Origin: Salarias fasciatus
Taxonomy: Eukaryota; Chordata; Actinopteri; Blenniiformes; Blenniidae
Assembly: GCF_902148845.1 (NCBI RefSeq)
Contig: NC_043758.1
Coordinates: forward strand, 2,453,579-2,517,578
Length of the DNA: 64,000 nt
Direction: 5' to 3'
How positions within the stretch are numbered: the first letter of the stretch is position 1; each line of letters starts with the position of its first letter. Shown here piece after piece: positions 49,762 to 61,692 of this stretch. The notes beneath the pieces are model-generated. The model saw only the letters and a list, made by a program, of their open reading frames with translations. It did not search any database and was not told where the DNA came from. Made by a program: the position numbers and the translations under genes.

Positions 49762-50688
49762 TCACGGTCCGTGGAAGAGCAGATTCCTGCAGATGACCCT
49801 GATCTTGGTCAGGTTGAGCCCGTACAGCACGGGGTTGAAGAGCGGCTGGCAGGTGACGAAGTACATGGACAGGATGATGCGCAGGGCGGCCGGCACGCCG
49901 CCCATCCGGACCCGGCTCTGGGCGATCTCGAAGAAGCAGCCAAAGGAGAAGTTGAGCAGCGAGGCCAGGTGAGGCACGCAGGTGCTGGCGGCCTTCTGCC
50001 GGGTCTGTGCCGAGCTGGAGAAGCACACCTTCAGGATCTTGAGGTAGGAGAAGACGATGAGCACCGTCAGCCCCGCCAGCACCAGGAAGGTGTAGACCAG
50101 GCCGTAGATGTTGTTGGTGGTGGTGTCGGAGCACGCCAGGTTCACCACTGAGTAGTTGTTGCAGTAGAGAGTGTCAAGGACGTTTCCACACAGCCGGAGG
50201 GACACGGTCAGAGACGTCATGACCGTGATCACGACCACGGGCAGGAGCCAGGACACCGCCAGCAGCAGCGCCACCTTCCCGGCCCTCATCTGGGCGCCGT
50301 ACTGCAGCGGGCGGCAGATGGCCAGGTAGCGGTCGTACGACATGACGGCCAGGGTGTAGAACTCCACGTTCACGTACATGTAGAGACAGAAGATCTGCAG
50401 GAAACAGAGCGGCGCCGACACAATGTGAGAGTCCGACAGGACCTGGACCAGGATGAGCGGAAACAGGCCGCTGCTGCCGTACAGCTCGTTGACAAACAGG
50501 CTGACCAGGAACAGGTACATGGGCTCATGAAGGGTTCTGTTCACACAGATCACCACGATCAGCAGCAGGTTGGAGAACAGAGTCAGAACATAGAAGCACA
50601 TGATGAAGAGGAAGACCAGGTACTTCACTAGACCCACGTCCAGGAAGGCCTCCAAGACGAAGAACGACACCTGGGTGGAGTTCCTCAT
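49762..50688 (-). CDS. Odorant (olfactory) receptor, single exon, intact; duplicate copy 2
   Basis: 308 aa, same protein as the gene at 45065-45991 with all receptor motifs intact: MSYDRYLAICRPL at 116-128, KAASTCVPHL, PVLYGLNLTKIR. Flanks on both sides are also near-identical to copy 1, so the duplicated block includes at least 900 bp downstream of the gene and 200 bp of potential promoter before the GT tracts diverge in length. Whether both copies are expressed cannot be told from sequence. Confidence 0.95.
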   Translation of the reverse strand: MRNSTQVSFFVLEAFLDVGLVKYLVFLFIMCFYVLTLFSNLLLIVVICVNRTLHEPMYLFLVSLFVNELYGSSGLFPLILVQVLSDSHIVSAPLCFLQIFCLYMYVNVEFYTLAVMSYDRYLAICRPLQYGAQMRAGKVALLLAVSWLLPVVVITVMTSLTVSLRLCGNVLDTLYCNNYSVVNLACSDTTTNNIYGLVYTFLVLAGLTVLIVFSYLKILKVCFSSSAQTRQKAASTCVPHLASLLNFSFGCFFEIAQSRVRMGGVPAALRIILSMYFVTCQPLFNPVLYGLNLTKIRVICRNLLFHGP

Positions 50689-50767
50689 GACGGACGAGCG
50701 GAGCTGTCACATGGCGGCCAGGAGACAAGCAGAGCGTGTGAGGAGGCAATCAGACAGCACAGACCAT

Positions 50768-51103
<336 letters not shown>

Positions 51104-51139
51104 CGCGCACGCAATAGACTGCGCGTGCACACACACAAA

Positions 51140-52222
51140 CTGTTGGAACTTTACTGTTTTCATTTACTTCACAATTTCTTTTACTTTACATTTTCACTTT
51201 AATTTACACTTTTTCTTGTTCTTTAAAGTAATCTCTTTTTTCTTGACAGTTTTACCTTGTTACGTTACAATGTTCTGTTGCTTTACATGTTGACTTTAAC
51301 ATTTTGCTTTTACTTCACATTTGAACTTAACTTTATGTTGCGTTTCTTTACATTTTTGTTGTACTTTTTATTTAGATTTTTTTTCTACTTTGCATTTTTA
51401 GTTTGTTACTTTACATTTTCTTTTACTTTACGTTATAACTTTATTACTTTACCTTTTTACTTTGTTACTTTATATTTTCCTTTTGTAAGGTCCATCCATC
51501 CATCTTCCACCACTTATCCGGGAATGGGTCTTTTGTAACATTACTTTTTTAATTTGTTACTTTACGTTTTCTTTTACTTTACATTTTAACTTAAATTTGC
51601 ACATTTTTTTATTTACATCCATCTGTTGTTACTTTACAGTGTTGCTGTGTTGTTTTACAATATTTTTTCACTTTATATTTTAATTTTATTTCTTTTAACA
51701 TTTTAACATTGTTACTTTAAAAATTTACTTGACAACTTTTTCCATTAATTTTTAACTTTGGTAATGTACAGATTTTACTTTGGTCGTCTACATTTTAGCT
51801 TCAAATTTTTTTGGGTACTTTTGGTACTTTACTTTTTTTATACTTCACATTTTAACCCTGTTAACATAGACTTTTCCTTTGTAATTCATATTCATTGGTT
51901 GTTACTTTACAGTTTTACTTTGTTGTTTTACATTATTCTTTTCTTTTACATTTTAACTTGATTGATATAAAATTTTACTTTTTAACTTTAAAAATTCAAT
52001 TTACATCTTTCTTTTTCATTCATTTTTAACTTTGTTAACATACACGTTTTACTTTGGTCATCTGCACTGTAACTTTGTTACTTTAATTTTTCCCTACTTT
52101 ACATTGTAACTGTATTAGTTTACTTTTTACTTTATTTTACATTTTACTTTTGTAACTTTACTTTTTAAATTTTTATTCATATTTTCTTTTACTTCACATT
52201 TTGACTTTGTTAATTTAGGTGT
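51140..52222. repeat. TTTACTTT-rich low-complexity block, left of the foldback
   Basis: About 1.1 kb of plus-strand T-rich sequence with loosely repeated TTTACTTTGTTACTTTACA and CATTTTAACTTTG motifs. A similar block in the same orientation lies right of the foldback. Open frames rich in Phe, Leu and Tyr are compositional. Confidence 0.85.
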
Positions 52223-52230
52223 GTTTCTTT

Positions 52231-55200
52231 CAACCCTGTCTCCACAAAATTACGTTCTGAGGAAACTAAACTGCATTCTCAAATACGTTTCAGAGGAACC
52301 TAGTTTGTCCCTTATTATGTTCGTCTTCAACATATCTTTTTTTTTATTTTTTCATTACGCTCGGTCTGAAACTGATTTTTTTCCTGCTTTTTCTTCATCG
52401 TGTTGGTGGGTAAAAATGAGCCTGTATATTCATCTGGGATGCATTTCACTCTTCTGAAAAGACATTATGTTTATTTACTCTTTTTTTAGTGATGTTTGAA
52501 GTTTCCATGCAGTCTTTTTCAACTTATTCTTGCCGTTAATTATATGCACGCACAACTCGCTCTCACATTGTGTAGTGACGAGGGCTGTTTTGGAGCTAAT
52601 AATTACCTCCTGATGTATTTCTAACATACCTGTTTTGGGGTTGTTGTTTTTTAAGAGCAGCTCCAACAAGATCTGCCACCAGAGAAGACAGCTGGAGCTT
52701 CTCCGACGCTGCACTGCGGGTCTTGATCACCATGGAAACCAAGACGCGGTTCTGCGGTCATCTGAAAGTGATTACAACATTATCGTTCTTCACTGTTGTT
52801 TATTTCTGATAAAATAAACGTGTATTTCCCCTTACAGCGGTCTGCATGCTCCTCGTTACTTCCACCTTACGACAAGTCCCAATATGAAACGACCACATGG
52901 CTCATTTATGATCCAAATATTAATTCATGGTCCAAGTTATGACCAAGATCTATATTTTAAAATCAAGTATCTCCTATTGGTCACGTAAATATTATCACGG
53001 AGAATCACGGACTGAAGGAGTGTTTTTTTTTTTTTTTTAATTTAACAGATCGCGTTGCTCCGAGAAGTTTGAGCACAAATACAATTCTCTGCATTAAATA
53101 ATGACTTCAGGTAGACTTTCAAAACATAACAAAATCACTAAAATAGTTTCTGAAACAGATCAGAAGCCACAATATGAAACATTTAAAAAAAAGACTATCG
53201 AACGGAGAAGTCTCTAAATTATAATTTACACAATGCTTCTCTAGCAATAAATGCACATTTTTATCTTCATAGTTTCCACTCGGTTTATGGATGTGATCTG
53301 CAGTGTTTTTGTTTAAATGCGCAATCTGTCTGTTTTGTCTTCTAAAATGCCGCCCCGCTGGTTGCTAGGCTGTTGCTATGGACTCTGAACTCTGACCCGG
53401 AAGTACGTCACGGACTGATTTTTTTTTTTTAAACGGAGCGAGTTTTTGATCTTAAACTAATTATATTTGTCTACAAATACGCTTCTGTGCATTATATAAC
53501 AAGTTCTGTTTAATTTTAAGAGTAATATTTATTTTGAATCAGATGTGTGTTTTCATCTTCATACATTTGCTGAAACAAGTTTGTTATAAATCAAGCAATC
53601 ATTGAATCGATCACTCTGTCTGCATTTATGTGTTATAACATTAAGATCAAACTTTTTAAACTGTTTTAATACTATTCCAGTAGATTATGAAGTATTGACG
53701 TAACGACAACAAATAAGAAAAGGGTGACAAATTGACTCATTTCTTTAAGATAGATAGAACTTTATTCATACCTTTGGTGGGACCTGATGATAAAAGTCGA
53801 TCTAAAAGCAGCACAACACCAGCGTCACGTGCGCGTGTGCAGAGGAGAAGGAGCCCAATCCTGAAAAATGGACTGTTATGAGCTGTTAACATGGTTAGTG
53901 TGTGATTAGCTCACGAAAACTTCTTTTGGCTGATGTTTCTTCATTCATGCGTATTTGAGTATTCTGTAAGAATAATTAGTGCAAGCTCTAGCTCCCTTCA
54001 CACCACTGATGTGCAGCATGGTGGCGTACTTCAGCACGAAGGAGAACCTCTCAAGCACAGATGTGCTGCACTAGATCCACCAGACGGAGCTGCAGAGGCC
54101 TTCTCTCCAACTTCAGTGTAAAATACACACTAAGGCTTATTTCTTTCTTTCTTCATGCTGTGAGAGCTGGATTATTGTCAGACAGTCCTCTAGAGGTGCC
54201 CCACAAGGTCATTAAACCCTCTGAGGCCTCGCTGAGACATGAAGCCTGTTATGACCTTTGACCTCTGTTGCTCTATTGCTCTTATTTGACCTCCACAGCA
54301 GATACAGACCTAAAACTTGAACTGCGAGGCCTCTGGGAGCTATAAAATCGTGACCTGTTGGACTTTTTTCATAAGCTCCTCCCAAACAGGAAGTAGCTTC
54401 AGGAAGGAAGTGGGGCTTCCAAATTCTACATATGACTTTCTGGCAGAGGTGTGAACACATCCCACAAATCTCAGCTTATTTGGAGCAAATCTGACCAAAT
54501 GATGATGATTTATTGATTCTTTTAACTGGACACTGCGGCGCCCTGTATGGGCAGCAGAAAGGACTTGATGGAGTTAAACCACTGCAGATGTGATCCTGAG
54601 GGAAGACAGAAGAACATACTAACATTTCAACTTCCTAAGTTGAATGGAAACGACTTTATCAGCTGATGACACTGGGGGAATCAGAGTCTGTGACCTTTAC
54701 CCTCTCAGAGCCTTTGTGAGCAGTCTGGAGGATCAAATCCAGGTTCTGATATAAAATGTTCACCACAGTGTCCAGTTAAAAGAATCAATTAAGCATCATC
54801 ATTTGGTCAGATTTGCTTTATTTGGCGAACTCTTTAGGCTTTATCATCAGCTGATGATAAAGCCTCTCAGAGCCTTTGTAAGCAGTCTGGAGTCGGGATC
54901 AAATCAGAGGCCAGAGCGCTGTCTCAGACAAACCCCAACTCCAATAAGCAGCTCCTCAAACCCTGGCAAAGTGTTCTCCTAAACTCCCCTCCTGCAATTT
55001 CAATTTTCTGGGTAGACAGGCAACATTTTATATCAGAACCTGGATTTGATCCTCCAGACTGCTCACAAAGGCTCTGAGAGGGTAAAGGTCACAGACTCTG
55101 ATTCCCCCAGTGTCATCAGCTGATAAAGTCGTTTCCATTCAACTTAGGAAGTTGAAATGTTAGTATGTTGTTCTGTCTTCCCTCAGGATCACATCTGCAG

Positions 55201-57874
55201 TGGTTCAACTCCATCAAGTCCTTTCTGCTGCCCATACAGGGCGCCGCAGTGTCCAGTTAAAAGAATCAATAAAGCATCATCATTTGGTCAGATTTGCTCC
55301 AAATAAGCTGAGATTTGTGGGATGTGTTCACACCTCTGCCAGAAAGTCATATGTAGAATTTGGAAGCCCCACTTCCTTCCTGAAGCTACTTCCTGTTTGG
55401 GAGGAGCTTATGAAAAAAGTCCAACAGGTCACGATTTTATAGCTCCCAGAGGCCTCGCAGTTCAAGTTTTAGGTCTGTATCTGCTGTGGAGGTCAAATAA
55501 GAGCAATAGAGCAACAGAGGTCAAAGGTCATAACAGGCTTCATGTCTCAGCGAGGCCTCAGAGGGTTTAATGACCTTGTGGGGCACCTCTAGAGGACTGT
55601 CTGACAATAATCCAGCTCTCACAGCATGAAGAAAGAAAGAAACAGGCCTTGTAGTGTGTATTTTACACTGAAGTTGGAGAGAAGGCCTCTGCAGCTCCGT
55701 CTGGTGGATCTAGTGCAGCACATCTGTGTTGAGAGGTTCTCCTTCGTGCTGAAGTACGCCACCATGCTGCACATCAGTGGTGTGAAGGGAGCTAGAGCTT
55801 GCACTAATTATTCTGACAGAATACTCAAATATGCATGAATGAAGAGAAACATCAGCCAAAAAGAAGTTTTTGTGAGCCAATCACACACTAACCATGTTAA
55901 CAGCTCATAACAGTCCATCCGTCCATCCATCCTCAGTAACACCAGGCAGCCTCTACATGAGACTCTGTCTGCTCAGAGGAGCCACAGATCAGACCGTCTC
56001 CTCTCAGCGCTGTAGGACGGAGCGCTTTAGGAGATCATTCATTCCTGCTGCCATTCGATTTTATAAAGAGCACTGTTACTGTAACAGTATGTGCTGGGGT
56101 TTGTACACGGGATTCTTCTTTTTTTTCTGTTGTTTTTAAATGCTATTTTTTATGATTCTGTCCTGTTTTATGTGTTGCTACTAAATGACCCTTGAATTTC
56201 CCCATGTGGGGATTAATAAAAGTATCTATCTAAAAGTCCATTTTTCAGGATTGGGCTCCTTCTCCTCTGCACACGCGCACGTGACGCTGGTGTTGTGCTG
56301 CTTTTAGATCGACTTTTATCGTCAGGTCCCACCAAAGGTATGAATAAAGTTCTATCTATCTTAAAGAAATCAGTCGATTTGTCACCCTTTTCTTCTTTGT
56401 TGTCGTTACGTCAATACTTCATAATCTACTGGAATAGTATTAAAACAGTTTAAAAAGTTTGATCTTAATGTTATAACACATAAATGCAGACAGAGTGATC
56501 GATTCAATGATTGCTTGATTTATAACAAACTTGTTTCAGCAAATGTATGAAGATGAAAACACACATCTGATTCAAAATAAATATTACTCTTAAAATTAAA
56601 CAGAACTTGTTATATAATGCACAGAAGCGTATTTGTAGACAAATATAATTAGTTTAAGATCAAAAACTCGCTCCGTTTAAAAAAAAAAAATCAGTCCGTG
56701 ACGTACTTCCGGGTCAGAGTTCAGAGTCCATAGCAACAGCCTGGCAACCAGCGGGGCGGCATTTTAGAAGACAAAACAGACAGATTGCGCATTTAAACAA
56801 AAACACTGCAGATCGCATCCATAAACCGAGTGGAAAATATGAAGATAAAAATGTGCATTTATTGCTAGAGAAGCATTGTGTAGATTATAATTTAGAGACT
56901 TCTCCGTTCGATATCTTTTTTTTTTAAATGTTTCATATTGTGGCTTCTGATCTGTTTCAGAAACTATTTTAGTGATTTTGTTATGTTTTGAAAGTCTACC
57001 TGAAGTCATTATTTAATGCAGAGAATTGTATTTGTGCTCAAACTTCTCGGAGCAACGCGATCTGTTAAAAAAAAAAAAAAAACACTCTTTCAGTCCGTGA
57101 TTCTCCGTGATAATATTTACGTGACCAATAGGAAATACTTGATTTTAAAATATAGATCTTGGTCATAACTTGGACCATGAATTAATATTTGGATCATAAA
57201 TGAGCCATGTGGTCGTTTCATATTGGGACTGGTCGTAAGGTGGAAGTAACGAGGAGCATGCAGACCGCTGTAAGGGGAAATACACGTTTATTTTATCAGA
57301 AATAAACAACAGTGAAGAACGATAATGTTGTAATCACTTTCAGATGACCGCAGAACCGCGTCTTGGTTTCCATGGTGATCAAGACCCGCAGTGCAGCGTC
57401 GGAGAAGCTCCAGCTGTCTTCTCTGGTGGCAGATCTTGTTGGAGCTGCTCTTAAAAAACAACAACCCCAAAACAGGTATGTTAGAAATACATCAGGAGGT
57501 AATTATTAGCTCCTAAACAGCCCTCGTCACTACACAATGTGAGAGCGAGTTGTGCGTGCATATAATTAACGGCAAGAATAAGTTGAAAAAGACTGCATGG
57601 AAACTTCAAACATCACTTAAAAAAGAGTAAATAAACATAATGTCTTTTCAGAAGAGTGAAATGCATCCCAGATGAATATACAGGCTCATTTTTACCCACC
57701 AACACGATGAAGAAAAAGCAGGAAAAAAATCAGTTTCAGACGGAGCGTAATGAAAAAATTAAAAAAAAGATATGTTGAAGACGAACATAATAAGGGACAA
57801 ACTAGGTTCCTCTGAAACGTATTTGAGAATGCAGTTTAGTTTCCTCAGAACGTAATTTTGTGGAGACAGGGTTG
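52231..57874. mobile_element. 5.6-kb foldback (long inverted repeat) element with 8-bp target duplication
   Basis: Left arm 52231-54759, right arm 55024-57874, loop 54760-55023. The termini are CAACCCTGTCTCCACAAAAT and its exact inverse. GTTTCTTT at 52223-52230 and at 57875-57882 is a perfect 8-bp direct repeat. Arms match closely end to end; without a 318-bp LINE piece and its 7-bp duplication in the right arm both are about 2.53 kb. The loop contains a perfect 28-bp palindrome (54837-54864, half-site GGCTTTATCATCAG) and extra copies of inner-arm sequence. No transposase or other protein is recognisable; short frames such as the 60-codon ones at 52635 and 57288 are mirror images of each other. 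The superfamily is unknown; 8-bp duplications fit hAT. Confidence 0.8.
55919..56236 (+). mobile_element. LINE 3'-end fragment inserted in the right foldback arm
   Basis: Encodes the C-terminal tail FRRSFIPAAIRFYKEH of an L2/CR1-group LINE, followed by a 3'UTR ending CCATGTGGGGATTAATAAAA and TCTATCTA. AGTCCAT flanks both sides (a 7-bp target duplication). It is absent from the equivalent place in the left arm near 53870-53885. Strongly 5'-truncated. Confidence 0.85.
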
Positions 57875-57882
57875 GTTTCTTT

Positions 57883-58990
57883 ACAATGTTTTTTTTTTAC
57901 TTTACAGCTTTGCTTTGTTACTTTACAGTGTTCTTTGACTTTGCATGTTAACTTGGTTAATAAACATTTTAATTTAACATTGTTACTTTGTTATTTCAAA
58001 ATGTAACTTTATATATTTCTTTTTCATTAATCTTAATTTTGTTAATGTACAGTTTCTACTTTGGTCATCTTCGTTTTAATTTTGTTACTCTATATTTTTT
58101 TGCTACAATGTTCTTTTATTTTACATTTTAACGTGGTTACTTTACATTTATCTTTCACTTTACTTTTTAACTTTAACTTAGTAAAATTACACTTTTGTTT
58201 TACTTTACATGTTTACTTTCTTACAGCACATTTTAACTTAATTTATTCTTTTTCTTTGTGATTTATATTAATTGGTTTTTACTTTACAGCTTTACTTTGT
58301 TGCTTTACAGTGTTCTTTTCCTTTACATTTTAACTTGGTTGACATGTTTTTACTTTGTTACTTAAAAAATCACTTTACATCTTTCCTTTTAACTAATTAT
58401 TAACTTTGTTGATGTACAGATTATTCTCTGGTCATTTACATTTTAACTTTGTTACTTTACATTTTGTTGGGTTCCATTGTAGCTCTTTACTAGTTTACCT
58501 TTTTACTTTTTTTTCTTTTGTAAAACAACTTTTTTCTTTTATTTTACATGTTGACTTTGTTACTTTACAGTGTTCTTTTACTTTGCATGTTAAGTTTAAG
58601 GAACATTTTTACTTATCATTTTTCTTTGTTGCTTTACATTTTTGTTTTACTTTACACATTAACTTGGTTGATATGTTGTCATCGTCATAAAACAACAAAA
58701 TGACTTTTATTTACTTTTCTATTGCGATTTTTACTTTATTTTAAAAATTCACTTTACATGTTTCTTTTTTTATCATTTTTTTAACTTTGTTAATGTACAG
58801 TTTTTACTTTGGTTGTCTGCATTTTAACTTTGTTCATTTACATTGTAACTTTATTATTTTACCTTTTCACTTTATATTTTTACTTTTTTTAATTTGCTAC
58901 TTCACACTTTCTTTTCCTTTACACCTTTTCTTTGTTATTTATCTGTTGTTACTTTACAGTTTTACTTTATTCATATTTGTTTGTTATTAC
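57883..58990. repeat. TTTACTTT-rich low-complexity block, right of the foldback
   Basis: Same composition and same strand polarity as 51140-52222 (TTTACTTTACA, CATTTTAACTTTG). The polarity shows that this block is not part of the inverted repeat but flanks it in direct orientation. Confidence 0.85.
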
Positions 58991-59552
58991 ATACATATGA
59001 GAGTGTAGTTACCTAATAACCCAAAGGCAGAACAAAAGCAGGTCCAGGTCTACGCAGGGGCAAGAGGGGGCCTGGCCCCCTCAAATAAATGTTGTGCCCC
59101 CTCAAACTAAATCCCCCAAAATACATTAGCACGAGCGCGCACCGCACCATCCTCGCTCCTACATGCTGACCCCCACATAAACATGATGGAGCAGGTCGTT
59201 AGGACTGTTTGAAATGCCCTCATGCTCCTCTGTGGAGTAACAATCAAATTCTAACTGGAAACAGAGCTGTTTGGCAAGAAGCAGGGATAACTGATATTTG
59301 TTTGACTGAAGTCTCAGAAGGACACAAACATCGAATGAACAAAGAACAGCAGAGAAAAAAGAAAGGAAAAGTAAACACCAAAAAAAGAAAGACAAAATAG
59401 AACACGAGTATATTTCAAATAAAAAAAAACAAACTCAGAGCAAAGTGCAAATATGAACAGGGGTGACCTGTATCTTCAGGATGACATGGCTGTGGACTGG
59501 AACTCATGTTCAAATAACATCAATACACTGAACAAGGAAATGGGTCACAGGT
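58991..59552. other. Sequence between TTTACTTT block and LINE
   Basis: No gene. 59050-59115 contains a CCTGGCCCCCTCAAATAAATG/GTGCCCCCTCAAACTAAA motif pair that looks like part of a dispersed repeat; the rest is unassigned. Confidence 0.4.
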
Positions 59553-60558
59553 TTCACCCTCTACACCTCAGATTTCACTTACAGTTCCACAAACTGCCAC
59601 CTCCAGAAATTCTCAGATGATTCAGCCATCGTGGGGTGTGTTTCCGGGGGGGATGACCGGGAGTACAGGGAGGTCATCAAGGACTTCAAGGTCAGCTGGT
59701 GTAAACTAAACCAGCTTCATTTGAACGCCAGTAAGACAAAGGAAATGGTGCTTGATTTCGGGAGGAAGTCATCACACCCTACTCCAGTGAACATTCAGGG
59801 GGTAAACACCGAGGTAGTGGACAACTACACATTTCTGGGTGTTCACCTAAACAAAAAACTGGACTGGACTGACAACACCCATGCCCTGTACAAGAAGGGC
59901 CAGAGTCGCCTCATCTGCTGAGGAGGCTGAGGTCCTTCGGAGTGCACAGCGCCCCCCTCAGAACCTTTTATGACTCCGTGGTAGCTTCTGCTATCTTCTA
60001 CGCCGTGGTCTGCTGGAGAGGGGGCAGCACGGACAGAGACGGGAAGAGACTCAATAAGCTCATCAGGAGAGCGAGCTCTGTCCTGGGCTGTCCACTGGAC
60101 TCCATAGAGGAGGTGGGGGAGAGGAGAATGGTAAATAAACTGATATCCACCATGAACAACCCCTCTCACCCCTGCACAACACTGGGGGGTCTCTGAGCAG
60201 CTCCTTCAGCATACCGCAGGTCGTTCATCCCGGCTGCTATCAGACGTTACAACAACCAGTCAGTCTGAAAATCTGGCACTTTAGTGTACTCAATGTGAAA
60301 TGGCACCAGGTCACCTTAGCAGTAATAATGTGCAATATGACCTGTTTAGTGCAACACATGTCTGTAGCCTCATGTGCAATATGACATTGTGTATATAGTG
60401 TGTACAGTGATCATTGTTCGTTCTTTATCTATTTCTATATTCTGTTGCATATTGTTTTCGAGCTATAGGATTTTTTCAATGTAACACTGCCTGCAATTTT
60501 TGCCCTGCTTGCTGCTGTATACATGTGAATTTCCCCGTCGTGGGATGAATAAAGGCTA
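59553..60558 (+). mobile_element. 5'-truncated L2/CR1-group LINE (reverse transcriptase C-terminal part plus 3'UTR)
   Basis: The frame begins in the reverse transcriptase: HLQKFSDDSAIVGCVSGG carries the F-x-DD catalytic box, then SKTKEMVLDF, NYTFLGVHLNKKLDWTDNT and ALYKKGQSRL. After one frameshift near 59920 it continues as LRTFYDSVVASAIFYAVVCW and RASSVLGCPLDSIEEVGERRM (60000-60140). A stop follows, and the element ends with a 3'UTR finishing TTTCCCCGTCGTGGGATGAATAAA near 60550. Typical 5'-truncated dead copy. Related in sequence to the fragment at 55919. Confidence 0.9.
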
Positions 60559-60564
60559 ATGATC

Positions 60565-61205
60565 ATCAACCAAGCAGCCACCAATCACCTCCAGTCATTC
60601 AGCACATATCACCACCTCCAACCAACCAGAACTGATCACCTCCACCAAACCAGCATATATTACCACCTTCAACCAACCAGCTCCAATCACCTCCAGCCAA
60701 CCAACACTAACAACCTCCAACCAACCCGCATCATCACCTCCAACCAACTAGCATCAATCACCTACAACGAACCAACACTTACCAACTCCAACCAACCAAC
60801 AACAACCACCTCCAACCAAGCACCGTCGATTACATCTAACCAACTAGCACTAACCACCTTCAACCAAACAGCACCAACCCCATCCAATCAACCACCTTCA
60901 ATTACCTGAAAAGAAACCAGCGCCAGTCTCCGCCACCCAAACAGCCTCAATTACCGCCGTGAACCAACCAGCACTCATCACATATACCAAATGATATCAA
61001 TCACCTCCTACCAATGAGAATCAGTCACCACCTCCAACCAACCAACATCAACCACCTGCAACCAGCATCAGTGACATGAAACCAACCAGCACTGACCAAC
61101 TCCAAGAAAGCACACTAACCATTTCCAACTATTCTGCGTCTGTCACCTCCAACCAACCGGCACCAATCACCTCCAACCAGCTAGCACCAATCACCTCCAG
61201 TTACA
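60565..61205. repeat. AACCAACCAGCA/CACCTCC minisatellite after the LINE
   Basis: About 25 imperfect units of 24-26 bp of the form CCAACCAGCACCAATCACCT then CCAA. It starts within about ten bases of the LINE 3' end. Confidence 0.88.
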
Positions 61206-61692
61206 CATCCTCAAAACAACAGTGACGATATGTCGCCATATGTCTGCCAAATGAAAATTGTTTGGAGCCATAAACAATAAATACATGGATGAAGTGAAAT
61301 GAAGAAAAAAAAAAAACGAGGAAAAATGACTGATACTGGATTCATAACATTTCATAGCGGCAAATTAGATGGGTTTTTTTTTTCTTCTTTTTTTGATAAG
61401 TTACAGAGTATAGGAGAACACATGCAGGTGGAGAAAGCCCTGAAAGATCACTGTCAGTGTCTGATTGGCTGGTCCTGGTCCAGGTAGGTCTCTGATTGGC
61501 TGCAGTGTGCATAAAAGCAGCTGTGTGAGGCGGAGCCAGCAGTGGGAGCAGGGCAGCAGGTGAGACACCATGTTCGATTCCCTGCTGTGTGACGGTGTCA
61601 GTGGACGTTCTCCCCGAGCGTCAGAGGCTCCCACAGACCCCAGTGAGTGAGAACGCTCAGCGACGAGCTCCGTGGTTCCTGCTGAGGAGGCC
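61206..61692. other. Upstream region of the fifth olfactory receptor
   Basis: No gene. CCAAT-type motifs (reverse ATTGG) occur at 61462-61468 and 61494-61500, and a TGCATAAAAGCAG TATA-like motif at 61506-61518, about 180 bp before the start codon; a possible promoter. Confidence 0.4.

Noticed and set aside
52635-52817. 60-codon frame repeated at 46778 and inverted at 57288 as a conserved small gene
   Set aside because: Its recurrence is explained by copies of the foldback arm; the frame shows no domain and changes freely between copies.
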